From the NCBI GenBank assembly GCA_963810525.1, contig CAWENB010000004.1, forward strand, positions 1-64,000: a DNA stretch of 64,000 nt. Reading direction: 5' to 3'. The stretch's first letter is position 1. The number at the start of each line of letters is the position of its first letter. The DNA comes from JAICLK01 sp963810525. Lineage in GTDB: Bacteria > Patescibacteriota > Saccharimonadia > Saccharimonadales > UBA4665. The position numbers were made by a program, and so were the translations under genes. Positions 24,955 to 34,156 of the stretch are shown here, in pieces. The notes beneath the pieces were generated by a model. It had not been told where the DNA came from. It saw only the letters and a program-made list of their open reading frames with translations, and did not search any database.

Positions 24955-26469
24955 AAAGATTGATGAATTTATCGATAAGTTCACTATGTACCGGTTACTT
25001 GTGTATTACCTTGCCGGACTTCTCATCCTCGCCTTTGCGCTCGCCGAGGCTGGCGTCGTACACTACAACCCCATCTATATTGCCGGCTCGGCAATATATC
25101 TCCTCATCGCATGTTGGATTACGAATAAACTTTTCTCACTTATTTTGGGAGTGCCGACTAACAGCGACTCGACATACATCACCGCGCTTATTCTGGCACT
25201 CATCATCTCACCGACGTACAACAATGACACGCTGCTATTCCTGATGCGGCTGCCTCCGGTCTGGCAATGGCTTCTAAATACCTCCTTACCTGGCGCAACA
25301 AACACATCTTTAACCCGGCCGCGATCGCCGTAGTATTCACGGCCTTTGGGCCCGAACAAACCGCCAGTTGGTGGGTTGGCAACACAGCTATGATGCCATT
25401 CGTTATCATCGGCGGCATATTGTTGCTGCGCCGCATCCGCCGCAACGAGATGGTATTGACCTTCTTCGCGACAACCCTTGGCGCCACGGCATTGTACGCG
25501 CTGTTCACGCACAATGACGCGATGAGCGCTTTGCATCGGACTATCACAAGCTCCGCCATGCTGTTTTTGGGTTTCGTTATGCTTACTGAGCCGCTTACTT
25601 CGCCCGCCACCAGAAAGCATCAGATAATCTATAGCGTGCTGGCTGGGCTGCTCTTCCTGCCGCGCGTTCACATCGGCAGCGTCTATTCCACGCCCGAAGT
25701 AGTGCTTTGCCTCGACAATATCTATGCTTTTATAGTTAACCCGCGCGTCAAACTGTTCCCGGTGCTAGCCCAGAAGCTCAAACTTACACCGGACACGGTG
25801 GATTTCGTATTTGAGCCCGAACAACACTTCGATTACCGACCCGGCCAGTACATGGAGTGGACATTACCGCACACCCACACCGACTCGCGCGGCCAGCGGC
25901 GTTACTTTACGCTGGCGTCTTCGCCGACCGAGCAGAACTTGCGCATAGGCGTCAAGTTCTATCCGAACGGCAGCAGCTACAAGCATGCCATGCTGGCAAT
26001 GAATGATCGCTCGGCTATCGTTGCGGCTTCGCTCGGCGGCGATTTTGTGCTGCCAAAAGATGCTACGCGCAAAATCGTCCTGATCGCTGGCGGTATCGGC
26101 ATTACCCCATATCGCAGTATGATCAAATATATGCTTGATACTGATGAAAAGCGTCCGCTCACCCTGATGTACTCCGCCCGAACGGCCCGCGATATCGCTT
26201 ACATGGATGTATTCGAAGCCGCCCGCCAACGCTTAGGCACACGGGTGTATTACAACCTCACCAATCCCGGCGCCAACCTGCCCGATGCACGCTTCCGCGC
26301 CGGCGCCATTACGCCTAAACTCTTAAAGGCCGAGGTTCCTGATTATCACGAATCGCTCTTCTATATTTCGGGTCCGCACACAATGGTCACGGATATCGAA
26401 AGCTCGCTGAAACGCGGCGGTGTCCATAAGCGACAGATCAAGACCGATTTCTTCTCCGGCTACGCATAA
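24947..26469 (+). pseudogene. RnfD/NqrB-like membrane domain fused to ferredoxin-NADP reductase domain, frameshifted
   Basis: Part 1 (24947 to about 25235) encodes membrane helices through ALILALIISPTYNND. Part 2, in the next frame, resumes AIPDAAASGLAMASKYLLTWRNKHIFNP, continues with NqrB/RnfD-like helices (GFVMLTEPLTSPAT), and ends with an FNR module: FAD-binding YRPGQYMEWTL and RRYFTLASSP, NAD(P)-binding LIAGGIGITPYRSMI, and C-terminal FYISGPHTMV. As one protein of about 500 residues it would pass electrons from NAD(P)H through FAD and the membrane part to the FMN protein. The frame break near 25235 lacks a clear homopolymer; it may be an error or an inactivating mutation. Confidence 0.75.
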
Positions 26470-26482
26470 TTGCCCGGCGGGG

Positions 26483-26488
26483 TATAAT
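26483..26488 (+). promoter_or_regulatory. -10 element TATAAT
   Basis: Consensus TATAAT between the redox operon and the aminotransferase. An ATG 6 nt downstream (26495) opens a 15-codon reading frame (MLTGVLCCELFLFLP) that overlaps the aminotransferase GTG in another frame. Confidence 0.5.
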
Positions 26489-26516
26489 GACAGCATGTTA
26501 ACTGGAGTACTCTGCT

Positions 26517-27350
26517 GTGAACTTTTCCTATTTCTCCCGTAACGGTGAACTATTGCCTATCGAACAGGCGACCGTTCCGCTCGCAGATATCGCCTACGCC
26601 TACGGTTACGGTGTATACGAAACGATTCGCGTCAAACATGGCGTACCGTATTTTTTGCCCGACCACGCCGAACGGCTTTTGGCATCGGCGAGCATCATCG
26701 GCCTGGAGCATCCTTTTTCCGCCACTTTTGTCAGCGACAGTATCCGAGCGCTCATCCAAAAAACGGAAGTTGACACATGCAACCTTAAGGTAATGCTCAT
26801 CGGCGGTACAACCGCGGTCGATGCCGCGCTCTATGTGATGGGCTCCAGCCCGCTGTTTCCCGATCGCAAACTCTACCGGGACGGGGCAATTTGCACGATA
26901 TACCGCTGTGAACGGGCATTTCCGAACGCCAAAACCCTGAACATGCTCCAGAGCTATCTGGCATATCGCGACGCTAAAGCTAACGGCGCCTACGATGCAC
27001 TGCTCATAAATCGCGCTGACAATATTACCGAAGGCACACGGACAAACTTCTTTTGTCTGCAGGGGCGCACCATAATCTCTTCGCCCGAAGATCAAATTCT
27101 GTTCGGCATCACACGAAAGATTATGCTCAAGGTAGCCGGCGAGTCCGGTTTTCAGCTCGAGGAACGTGACATACCGCTCGCAAGTCTCAAAGATTATGCG
27201 GGGGCCTTCATCACTAGCACCAGCACCGGCATCATGCCCGTGCGCTCGGTCGGTGACTTTACCTTTGGACAACAGCCGGCTGAAATCGCCGAATTGCGCA
27301 AGGTATTCAACCGGTTTATGGATTCGTGCGGCGGAGAACACGAGGCCTAA
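26517..27350 (+). CDS. class IV aminotransferase (branched-chain / D-amino acid / ADC lyase type)
   Basis: 277 residues of PLP fold type IV. YGYGVYETIRV near the N-terminus, the Schiff-base Lys in AKTLNMLQSYLA, ITEGTRTNFFC (PLP phosphate cup) and FITSTSTGIMPV. Which substrate cannot be decided; D-alanine or branched-chain transamination are both possible. The start is GTG with GGAG 9 nt upstream. Monocistronic. Confidence 0.85.
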   Translation: MNFSYFSRNGELLPIEQATVPLADIAYAYGYGVYETIRVKHGVPYFLPDHAERLLASASIIGLEHPFSATFVSDSIRALIQKTEVDTCNLKVMLIGGTTAVDAALYVMGSSPLFPDRKLYRDGAICTIYRCERAFPNAKTLNMLQSYLAYRDAKANGAYDALLINRADNITEGTRTNFFCLQGRTIISSPEDQILFGITRKIMLKVAGESGFQLEERDIPLASLKDYAGAFITSTSTGIMPVRSVGDFTFGQQPAEIAELRKVFNRFMDSCGGEHEA

Positions 27351-27361
27351 GCATCCTGCGA

Positions 27362-27706
27362 CTAGTCCGCAACTTTGTGCTGTTCGGGATAAAACGCCGG
27401 GCTACAGGGCATGAGCATTGTTAGGTGCTCGCCCTGCCAATAATAACGTTCTCCCGGATTGATGAACACGGCGTCCCCGGGGTGCAGGTCATACATTTCA
27501 TTATCCACGCCCACCGTGCCATGGCCGCCCAGTATGTAGCCGACTTCCTTGCAGACTTCGTTTACCAGGTGGCCCGCTTCCGGGTAGCGGCCGTGAACCG
27601 TGACTACAGCTATATTTAGATCCCGGTCTTCAAAGTTGAACTCGAAACCCTCGCACGTATCGCTGTTCGAGAATTTAATCGTCTGAGATTTTGCAATTAT
27701 TTTCAT
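27362..27706 (-). CDS. cupin-domain protein
   Basis: 114 residues from ATG 27706 (MKIIAKSQTI); the longer frame upstream has no support. A single cupin barrel: VTVHGRYPEAGHLVNEVCKEVGYILGG (with His and Glu in place of classic metal ligands), then LHPGDAVFINPGERYYWQG. Probably a small metal- or sugar-binding protein or isomerase. Convergent with the aminotransferase, 11 nt apart. Confidence 0.8.
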   Translation of the reverse strand: MKIIAKSQTIKFSNSDTCEGFEFNFEDRDLNIAVVTVHGRYPEAGHLVNEVCKEVGYILGGHGTVGVDNEMYDLHPGDAVFINPGERYYWQGEHLTMLMPCSPAFYPEQHKVAD

Positions 27707-27734
27707 AGTATCACTATACCAGCGAGACTTGCGC

Positions 27735-29000
27735 TCATGGCCCTGAGGTGCTGAAGCTCTTAATATCCTTTTGGACGACGCATCCGGTAGCAGCGCCGTA
27801 ACAGTCACCAGCCGCGTCGGTGATAATTGAGGTAAACGAACATTGTGACACGTACCACGCCCAGGCGGTGTAGCCCACATTGTGGCTATGGAAATAATTG
27901 AGCAGCGCCTGGTCAAATCCCTGCCCGTCACACACCTGGTCACCGAACTCGGTCGCCACTACCGGAACCGTAGCCGCAGTAGTGCCGAATTGGTAATCCC
28001 AACCCGACGTACTCCAGCTGGAGCTTTGTCGATAAATATGAATTACGTAAGCAACATTACCGCCCGAAAGTTTCGGCACACCGTTTAGTACCGAAGAGAA
28101 TGTCAATCCGCCGGCCAATACGATGTTGTTAGCGCCGGTCGCGCGGACAGTGTTCACGAGCTTTTGCATGCCGGGGGTGCTCCAAGTCGCCTGCGCCCCG
28201 CCGACGAGTGCGTTGCACGTTACGCTGCCGCCGTTCTGCCAGGTGCTCCACTGGACGGACTGGCTGCTACCCGGTGGGTACGGCTCGTTGTATAACTCAA
28301 ACCAGACATTGGGGTCGCTTTTATACAAGGCGGCAACCTGTTGCCAAAACGTCACCGAATTTTGGTCGGGCATGCACTACTGACCGCTGGTCGTACTGTT
28401 ACTGCCCTGGTCGGACCAATGCAGGTCAAGTATAACGATGAGCCCGGCAGCCCTGGCATCCTGAACCGCTGTCTTGACGGTATTTTGATAGCCGCTGCAG
28501 TAATCTTTCGTGCCCGGCAGCCATCGATCCTCGCTGAGCGCTATCCGCACCGCGTCAGCGTTCCAGGTTTTACGCATCGTCGTGAAGTCGCTGGCCGGAA
28601 TGCCGCTGTCGACGCCGTTCACATTGGTACCCGTACAGCTCCATTCGAGTGACGGACGATCCACCCCATGCAGGAGTACCTGCTGTCCGCTCGAATTCTC
28701 AATTTTATTACCGACAACCGTAAACGCTACTGATGCACTGACTGACGAACCGAACTTCACCGCCTTGCCCTCGGAGGCTGTCGCGTCAGTGAATATCGAC
28801 GCCGCTCCGCCTAGCGCGCCGCTCTCGGCTTCCCGAGCTGACACGAAGGCTGCGGCATGAGTACCACCCAGTAAACGAACTCCCATGCCGGCCACCAATA
28901 TAAACGCAACCGCTAAAGGGGCGGCGCGACGGGAGGTGTACTGCCCGATACGCGAATACCAGCGACCCGACAATGAAGTAAAACGATATCTGTTAAGCAT
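27735..29000 (-). pseudogene. secreted GH5 (cellulase-type) glycoside hydrolase with internal amber codon
   Basis: One continuous frame of about 421 codons from ATG 29000 (MLNRYRF), interrupted only by TAG at 28379-28377 between SNSTTSGQ and CMPDQNS; CAG to TAG is a one-base change. The N-terminal membrane helix is followed by an EAESG...ASEGKAVKFG module, then the GH5 barrel: ILDLHWSDQG, acid/base Glu in WFELYNEPYPP, His in VIHIYRQ, nucleophile Glu in VVATEFGDQ, and WAWYVSQCSF. A beta-1,4-glycan hydrolase on the surface or secreted. Truncation before the NEP motif would inactivate it unless the codon is suppressed or miscalled. Confidence 0.8.
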
Positions 29001-29143
29001 TAACGCTTGCTTTCTCTTTGAATATAACACAGCTCCATTCTGCGCTACAATTTACATTGTTATCGCCGAGCATCGTCGTCCGGCGGGTATATAACGTAAC
29101 GGCCCCGCATTCACGAAGCCGTTTTAGATTTTTCAAAATCTGC

Positions 29144-30148
29144 TTATGGCTGGGGAACGTGCCAGACTTGTTGACTTACAACGTTACAAGGTGAAACCTG
29201 TAATTGCGTTCCGTTTGGCCCCGCACTCGGATCGGCCAGACAGAATCCGCTGCCGGTTCCCTGGGTGCCAAGGTCGTGCAGTAATCCGTTGGACGTGCTA
29301 TACCAGTACTGTGTCGGTGAGGTGCCGCAAGTAGTGAGTACGATCTTGTCGCCATTGGCCGTGCCTCCGTTCTGAACCGTCATGCACATATTATAGATGA
29401 AGATTTTATGGATGCTGGCATTCCCGGTGCTGTTCGCGATTGACCATTTCTCGGCGGGATCACTGCTGCTACAATTCCAGATGGTAACCTTGTTGCCCGA
29501 GGAACTAGAGTTCTGATAATCATCCAGACATCTGCCACTTAGGCCCGAGGTAACCTCGCCGACGGCGTTTGACGGCAAGACGCCGCCGCCAGTGCTAACG
29601 CCATTGCTCGGCGTGGTATAGTACCACGCTTCATCCGGACTACCTGTGCAACTACCCATTTGCAGCCGGCTAGAGAACCCAGTAGTCAGGCCGCCCATAT
29701 CAGTAATGCAGGCATGATTGTAGTAGTTAACGAGCTCGCGACTGTTCGTATTCCAGTAGAACACCTGTGCTTTATCGGCCTGATTACAGGAATACGTTTG
29801 AAGATACGCATTGGCGCTATCACCGATTGCATCCACACAGGGGCCACGATTCGACTTAATAATAAACCTGGTAGTGCCGCTAATATATTGTTCCGTCCAC
29901 TGCGCTGCCTGATCCGTCGTACTGCACTTGTACATAATTATCGGGGCTTTGGAAGCAGTGCTGGCCTGGTAGTCGTCCATACAAAAATTTCTATTCAGAC
30001 CTACCTGCAATTGGTAGCCCGTGGCCGCCTGACCCGTAAGCAAAAAATAGCCGCCGGCAATTGCAAACAGGCCCACAAACGCGACGAGCGGAATCACGTG
30101 ATGCAAAACACCACGCTGATTGATGCTTTGGAAATTGGATAGCTTCAT
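29144..30148 (-). CDS. secreted ricin-type (beta-trefoil) lectin, two domains
   Basis: 334 residues. N-terminal membrane/signal helix (about 18-38), then two ricin B-type beta-trefoils (about 45-185 and 200-334) with repeated (F/C)C-x-D-x...W patterns: NRNFCMDDYQ...AAQW, ACITDMGG, GRCLDDYQN...AEKW, MCMTVQNGG...TQYW, GFCLADPS...QQVW. Disulfide-type cysteines recur in each repeat. Binds galactose- or xylose-type sugars, perhaps a host-cell adhesin. No catalytic domain. Next to the GH5 gene on the same strand, but not overlapping. Confidence 0.9.
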   Translation of the reverse strand: MKLSNFQSINQRGVLHHVIPLVAFVGLFAIAGGYFLLTGQAATGYQLQVGLNRNFCMDDYQASTASKAPIIMYKCSTTDQAAQWTEQYISGTTRFIIKSNRGPCVDAIGDSANAYLQTYSCNQADKAQVFYWNTNSRELVNYYNHACITDMGGLTTGFSSRLQMGSCTGSPDEAWYYTTPSNGVSTGGGVLPSNAVGEVTSGLSGRCLDDYQNSSSSGNKVTIWNCSSSDPAEKWSIANSTGNASIHKIFIYNMCMTVQNGGTANGDKIVLTTCGTSPTQYWYSTSNGLLHDLGTQGTGSGFCLADPSAGPNGTQLQVSPCNVVSQQVWHVPQP

Positions 30149-30260
30149 ACGCTCGTTGTTGTTAATTTTTATTTTTATAGTTACGCTTAAGGATATCCTG
30201 TAAAAAACAATTTTGTCAACAAATTTTACCTGCAGTCTTCATCGATCACCAAGCTTTGGA

Positions 30261-30382
30261 CTAGATGAATCCTTCATAAATAAGGATGATAACGCCAAAC
30301 ACGTCAGTCAGCATGGCCAGGTCTCCAGCGCTGCTTCTCGGAGAATCGCGGTGATTATAAAGCCGAGAAAAGCTCTTTGCAT
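30261..30382 (-). pseudogene. possible small membrane peptide gene, frameshifted
   Basis: After a strong GGAGG (4 nt before ATG 30382) comes MQRAFLGFIITAIL, then the frame runs to TGA at 30308. A second frame continues AGDLAMLTDVFGVIILIYEGFI to TAG at 30261. Together they would make a two-helix protein of about 40 residues. The rest of the 30149-30461 gap is AT-rich and shows no other gene. Confidence 0.3.
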
Positions 30383-30461
30383 GATACCTCCGCAACATAA
30401 TCACAAACTCCGTCAGTGTGCCACAAATGAATTAGTATAAGTAACCTAGTACTCGCTAACG

Positions 30462-31390
30462 TTAGGCGATAGCGTACTCATATTGCAGCTCTTTTCTGGC
30501 TATTCGATGGACGACGAGCGGCAGCAGCGGGGCAAGCGAAATAACCTGGACGTTCGGCCGTTTCCGCATTGCTTCCGGGCAACTATCTGTAACGTAAAGC
30601 GTCTTAACGCCAAGCCGGAATATCCGGCCCCAATCGTTACCCGTGAACAAACCGTGCGTCGCGATAGCCGTGATTTCCTTGACGCCGTGTTTCTGCAGTT
30701 CTTTGCAAGCCGATACCAAGGTGCTGCCGGTATCAACGATGTCGTCCACTAAAATGATTTTTCTGCCAACCCCACCGACCACCTCTTCATGCAAAACACC
30801 GTCAGCACGCTTTTTACCAAATAAGTTATCGGACGTGCATCGCCGAGCCGAGCCGCAAGCAATTGTGTCCTGGCTATCGCTCCGGTGTCAGGCGCGACAA
30901 TCGGGGCGTCTTGTAATTGTAATTGCAAGCTACGGATTATTGGCGCAAACATCGAGGCGGAAGACAGTGAAACAAATGGCAGGCCGATAAGCTCTCGGTC
31001 GAGGTTGCTATGCGCATCGATCGTAATGACCTCGTCTACACCCGCCGCTTTCAGTAGCGTTCCTTGCAGGGCGATGCCGCCGCTTTCACCGTCGGCGAAT
31101 TTATCTTGACGCCCATAACCGAGATACGGCAGAAATGCCCGAATATGCCGCGCTCCGCCGCGCTCGAGCGCGTCAGCAAGCGTCAATAAACGAAGTAGTT
31201 GCTCGTCAGGCGGCGAAATCGAACCGATTATCAAGCAGAGCTTGCCTTTTACCGACTCCCTAAGCTTGGCGTGCATTTCGCCATTAGAAAATCGCTCAAT
31301 TGAAGCTTCGCCTGCTTGCATATCAGGATGCACGCTCAGTAGCAAGGGAATGAATTTTTGGTAATAATCTAATGAAGCATAAACAATCAT
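30462..31390 (-). pseudogene. prs: ribose-phosphate diphosphokinase (PRPP synthetase), frameshifted
   Basis: Makes PRPP from ribose 5-phosphate and ATP. From ATG 31390 (MIVYASLDYY), motifs FSNGEMHAKL, LPYLGYGRQDK, TIDAHS and DTGAIARTQLLA are in one frame. After ITYLVK the frame breaks at T5 (30811-30815, A5 in the gene). Adding one A restores KKRADGVLHEEVVGG and the PRPP loop ILVDDIVDTGSTLVSA. All catalytic parts are present, about 310 residues in total. Because the enzyme is normally essential and the lesion is in a homopolymer, a sequencing error is likely. The ATG overlaps the upstream stop (ATGA). Confidence 0.85.
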
Positions 31391-32232
31391 GATGGCCCTC
31401 CATTGCTCACGAGCACCCACGCTCTGTTGTGTATGGTTTGTATGCTAGCGTGTTCCACGTTACCGGCAATGCCTCTTTCCTGTAAATCCGGATAAGTATT
31501 AATACGCCGATAAATCGGCAGCAGATATTCCGTTCCGGCGAGTACCAGCGGTGCTCGAAATCTCATCAGGAACGGATGCAGGCGGTGATCAATTCGCCGG
31601 AAGAATTCAGCGAGCATAGTCTTATCAGTTTGACTCACGTTATACTGGCCGTGAAAGGCTTCGGCGCCCTTGCCTGCTCGCGCTGGAGCTATAGCGTGCT
31701 TTTGTTCCCACTTCGGGTATTCATCGATGTGTAGTGTTTCTTCCATGCTCACGGGAAAAGCCTTAAGATGAACAGGTTTCAACCAGTACTTTCCGCCTTT
31801 GAACAGACGGACATTGTGGTGGCTGAGCGCTAATACGTAAAATGCCCGATCGTTTCTCATAGCTTCTTCAAGCGCATCCAAGTTAAATCCTCTGCTAACC
31901 GTTAGCTGATAAGGCACTGTTTGGTTAGGCACATGGTAATAGCGAAACAATTTCGGGTGCATGAATAGCGCGAGGCTTTCGTGGTGTATTGGCCAAAATT
32001 CCTGGCTTTCAAGCAGTTGGCGAGCGGGTCTGAGTGTTTTTTTTGTGTGCCGAATACCAGCCCCCGCATCCAGCAGAGCGATTTCAGCTTGCTGCAACAG
32101 ATTCTTGAGCTCGATTCTGTTCGGGTTGGTGGCGGCATTCGGGTCGATGAACGGAGCATACATGCTAAGACAGAAGGCTTTGTCAAAAGCCTTCAACATA
32201 TCTAGCTCCTCTTTAGACGGAAATTCGATCAT
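31387..32232 (-). CDS. baeRF-like protein (eRF1-related bacterial family), C-terminally short
   Basis: 281 residues. SKEELDMLKAFDKAFCLSMYAP, WPIHHESLALFMHPKLF and FYVLALSHHNVRLFKGG match the bacterial eRF1-like (baeRF3/7-type) families, proposed to act at stalled or resting ribosomes. Members are usually about 370 residues; here about 90 C-terminal residues are missing and the end (NGGPS) overlaps prs. AGGAGG lies 5 nt before the ATG. Middle gene of the hsp20-PRTase-prs cluster. Assignment is by remembered family pattern. Confidence 0.65.
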   Translation of the reverse strand: MIEFPSKEELDMLKAFDKAFCLSMYAPFIDPNAATNPNRIELKNLLQQAEIALLDAGAGIRHTKKTLRPARQLLESQEFWPIHHESLALFMHPKLFRYYHVPNQTVPYQLTVSRGFNLDALEEAMRNDRAFYVLALSHHNVRLFKGGKYWLKPVHLKAFPVSMEETLHIDEYPKWEQKHAIAPARAGKGAEAFHGQYNVSQTDKTMLAEFFRRIDHRLHPFLMRFRAPLVLAGTEYLLPIYRRINTYPDLQERGIAGNVEHASIQTIHNRAWVLVSNGGPS

Positions 32233-32240
32233 ATGACCTC

Positions 32241-32510
32241 CTAATCTTGCGGGCTGCGCAGTTGCTCAGCCGGCATTTCGCGTTCACTCCGGATCAGCGA
32301 TTCAAGGGCCTCACAGCGCTTAATGAAGTCGCTGCGGCTACGGAATACTTCGTCATGCGGGAACAATTCAAGGAATGTTATGGTATTGTTGTCAAAACCG
32401 TACCGGTCGGCGCCGATCACCATTCGGTAGCCTTTCATCGGGAACGGCCCATCCCATTCTGCCAGCTTCTTAAGCTGCCGGATGGCCGGCAGTGGCTTGT
32501 CGTATGTCAT
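32241..32510 (-). CDS. small protein of unknown function in stress cluster
   Basis: 89 residues, soluble and mixed charge, with YRMVIGADRYGFDNNTITF in the centre. The start is fixed by AAGGAG 8 nt upstream, although this makes it overlap the phosphoribosyltransferase gene by 41 nt. It sits 8 nt before the baeRF-like gene. No family recognised. Confidence 0.65.
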   Translation of the reverse strand: MTYDKPLPAIRQLKKLAEWDGPFPMKGYRMVIGADRYGFDNNTITFLELFPHDEVFRSRSDFIKRCEALESLIRSEREMPAEQLRSPQD

Positions 32511-33138
32511 GGCTAGCTCTCCTTTCCAGTAATTCTTTTACCGTGTCGTCAGTAACTTCTGGAAACCACAGATAGTGCGTGCCTACGGCACCTCGGAAAC
32601 CGGTATCCAAGACAACTACTTCATCGACCTGTTTTTCCAGCTTATCGACGGCCTCATGCGGCGCGACCGGCACTGCAACTACGATCTTCTTGGGGCGACG
32701 CCCGCGTACGGCCAGCACCGCCGCCTGCATGGTCAGACCAGTCGCGATACCGTCATCGACTATGATTACCGTATTTCCTTTTATCTCGGGCGGCGTATAG
32801 GTTTCGCCGAAATATAGCTTACGGCGATGGGCCATCAGCTGACGGGCACAATCCTCTGCGGCTGCGATCCATGCCTCACCGATGGTCGCGGATTCAGCTA
32901 GGTTGTAGACCGGTCTCCTGTCTTCCGCGATTGCGCCGATCGCGTATTCGGCATGGAGCGGATGACCGATTTTCCGGACCATAATTAAGCCAAGCGGCGC
33001 ACCCAGCTCTTCGGCAACTTCATTGCCTACTGCCACACCGCCTCGTGGCAGGGCCAATACGATCGTGTCTTCATCCGCATACTGCCGCAGCGCCTTCGCC
33101 AGTTTCCGGCCTGCTGTCATACGATTGGTAAATAGCAT
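32470..33138 (-). CDS. phosphoribosyltransferase family protein
   Basis: 222 residues from ATG 33138 (MLFTNRMTAG), set by AAAGGAGG 5 nt upstream. Type I PRTase fold: IVLALPRGGVAVGNEVAEEL, VRKIGHP, and the PRPP-binding loop VIIVDDGIATGLTM. The substrate is unknown; this subgroup (Rv0571c-like) often sits in dormancy/stress loci. PRPP from the prs gene three positions downstream could feed it. Confidence 0.85.
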   Translation of the reverse strand: MLFTNRMTAGRKLAKALRQYADEDTIVLALPRGGVAVGNEVAEELGAPLGLIMVRKIGHPLHAEYAIGAIAEDRRPVYNLAESATIGEAWIAAAEDCARQLMAHRRKLYFGETYTPPEIKGNTVIIVDDGIATGLTMQAAVLAVRGRRPKKIVVAVPVAPHEAVDKLEKQVDEVVVLDTGFRGAVGTHYLWFPEVTDDTVKELLERRASHDIRQATAGHPAA

Positions 33139-33215
33139 CGAAACCTCCTTTCTTAAGCGAGGCCAATGTGCAATCTTCGAGAGCCGTTCGGCCTCGCTTA
33201 AATCCATTACTTTAT

Positions 33216-33566
33216 CTATGTTGCCTCAAAATCTTTTCGTTTCTCCATCGGTATGGTGATTAATAATTTGCCGTTCGCGAACGCAACCTCGGCTTTGCCA
33301 ACTCGGGCGCCTTCCGGAAGACTGATTTGCCGATGATAGCTATGGCTGCTTTCGTGCAACAGATCTTCACGCACGGCGGTACTAATTTCACTCTCCTCAT
33401 GTTCAGCGCTTATGTCTAGTCGCCCATCTCTGGCATTCAGTTGTATCTCTTCTTTTTTCATACCCGGCATGCTAACTTCGACTACCAGATTGCTATTTTC
33501 GGTATATATGTCTACTGATGACAGATCCTGGGAGTCTGTCGGGAGCATCCAACCCCAACCCCCCAT
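33216..33566 (-). CDS. small heat-shock protein, Hsp20/alpha-crystallin family
   Basis: 116 residues, essentially an alpha-crystallin domain with a short N-arm (MGGWGWMLP). VDIYTENSNLVVEVSMPGMKKEEI opens the domain, FANGKLLITIPM holds the terminal strand. The C-terminal I-x-I anchor is not obvious. ATP-independent holdase. First gene of the minus-strand cluster that runs to prs. The 33567-33807 gap holds the promoter regions of both directions; no clear hexamers. Confidence 0.9.
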   Translation of the reverse strand: MGGWGWMLPTDSQDLSSVDIYTENSNLVVEVSMPGMKKEEIQLNARDGRLDISAEHEESEISTAVREDLLHESSHSYHRQISLPEGARVGKAEVAFANGKLLITIPMEKRKDFEAT

Positions 33567-33807
33567 GACATCCTGTCTTCGTCCCTATGAGAGCGATTGA
33601 GCACTCTCCAGGGAATATATTGTATGAATTGCATATATCCCTCCCTTCGCTAACGTAGCGGCATATATAAATATGGACTCGACATCAAACAGCGTCTATG
33701 TCCCTGGTCACAAGACGCCTGAGAAATAGCCAAGAACACAAGGAGTGATTCTAAGCATAGTAACGTACAGTGTACAGGGGCATACTGCCTTCGAGGAGGA
33801 TACAGAC

Positions 33808-34050
33808 ATGCAGACCGATTATATCGGACCCAACAAAGAAGAAAAACGTGAGAAACTTGCCGAAGATTACGAGACCCCATTCTCGCCGCCTTTAGATATG
33901 CCGGATGCGGTACCAGTTGACTATCCAACCAAAGACACGGATATGGACTCGACCGAATGGTACCAGAGCGGTGGTGGTGCCGCTTCGAATACGCAATTCC
34001 CGAAGCGAGTGCTACGGAGCAAACCTCCAATCGGCTTCGTAGTTCACTGA
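33808..34050 (+). CDS. small acidic protein, unknown
   Basis: 80 residues from ATG 33808, chosen because GAGGAGG lies about 8 nt upstream. Rich in Asp/Glu/Pro/Lys with no membrane segment (DMPDAVPVDYPTKDTDMDS), likely disordered. C-terminal basic tail PKRVLRSKPP. Unrecognised. Confidence 0.6.
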   Translation: MQTDYIGPNKEEKREKLAEDYETPFSPPLDMPDAVPVDYPTKDTDMDSTEWYQSGGGAASNTQFPKRVLRSKPPIGFVVH

Positions 34051-34156
34051 GCATATTAAAGCGACGCGGTCGTTTTCAATCGTAGCCCTTACCGGCCGAC
34101 GTCAAACAAATTTAGTAAAATAGCCGTGAAGATGGTGAGCCGTAACGGAATCGACC

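Noticed and set aside
24929..25333. Two separate genes (short membrane protein and FNR protein)
   Set aside because: The second half begins in the middle of a membrane domain and the joined frames give one continuous RnfD/NqrB-FNR protein, so a frameshift is more likely than two genes.
27735..28379. Reassigned amber codon as a general code change
   Set aside because: TAG and TGA both end many genes here at proper places, so one internal TAG does not support recoding.
29095..29140. Hairpin AACGGC...GCCGTT after the lectin gene
   Set aside because: Lacks a U-run on the gene's strand; not convincing as a terminator.
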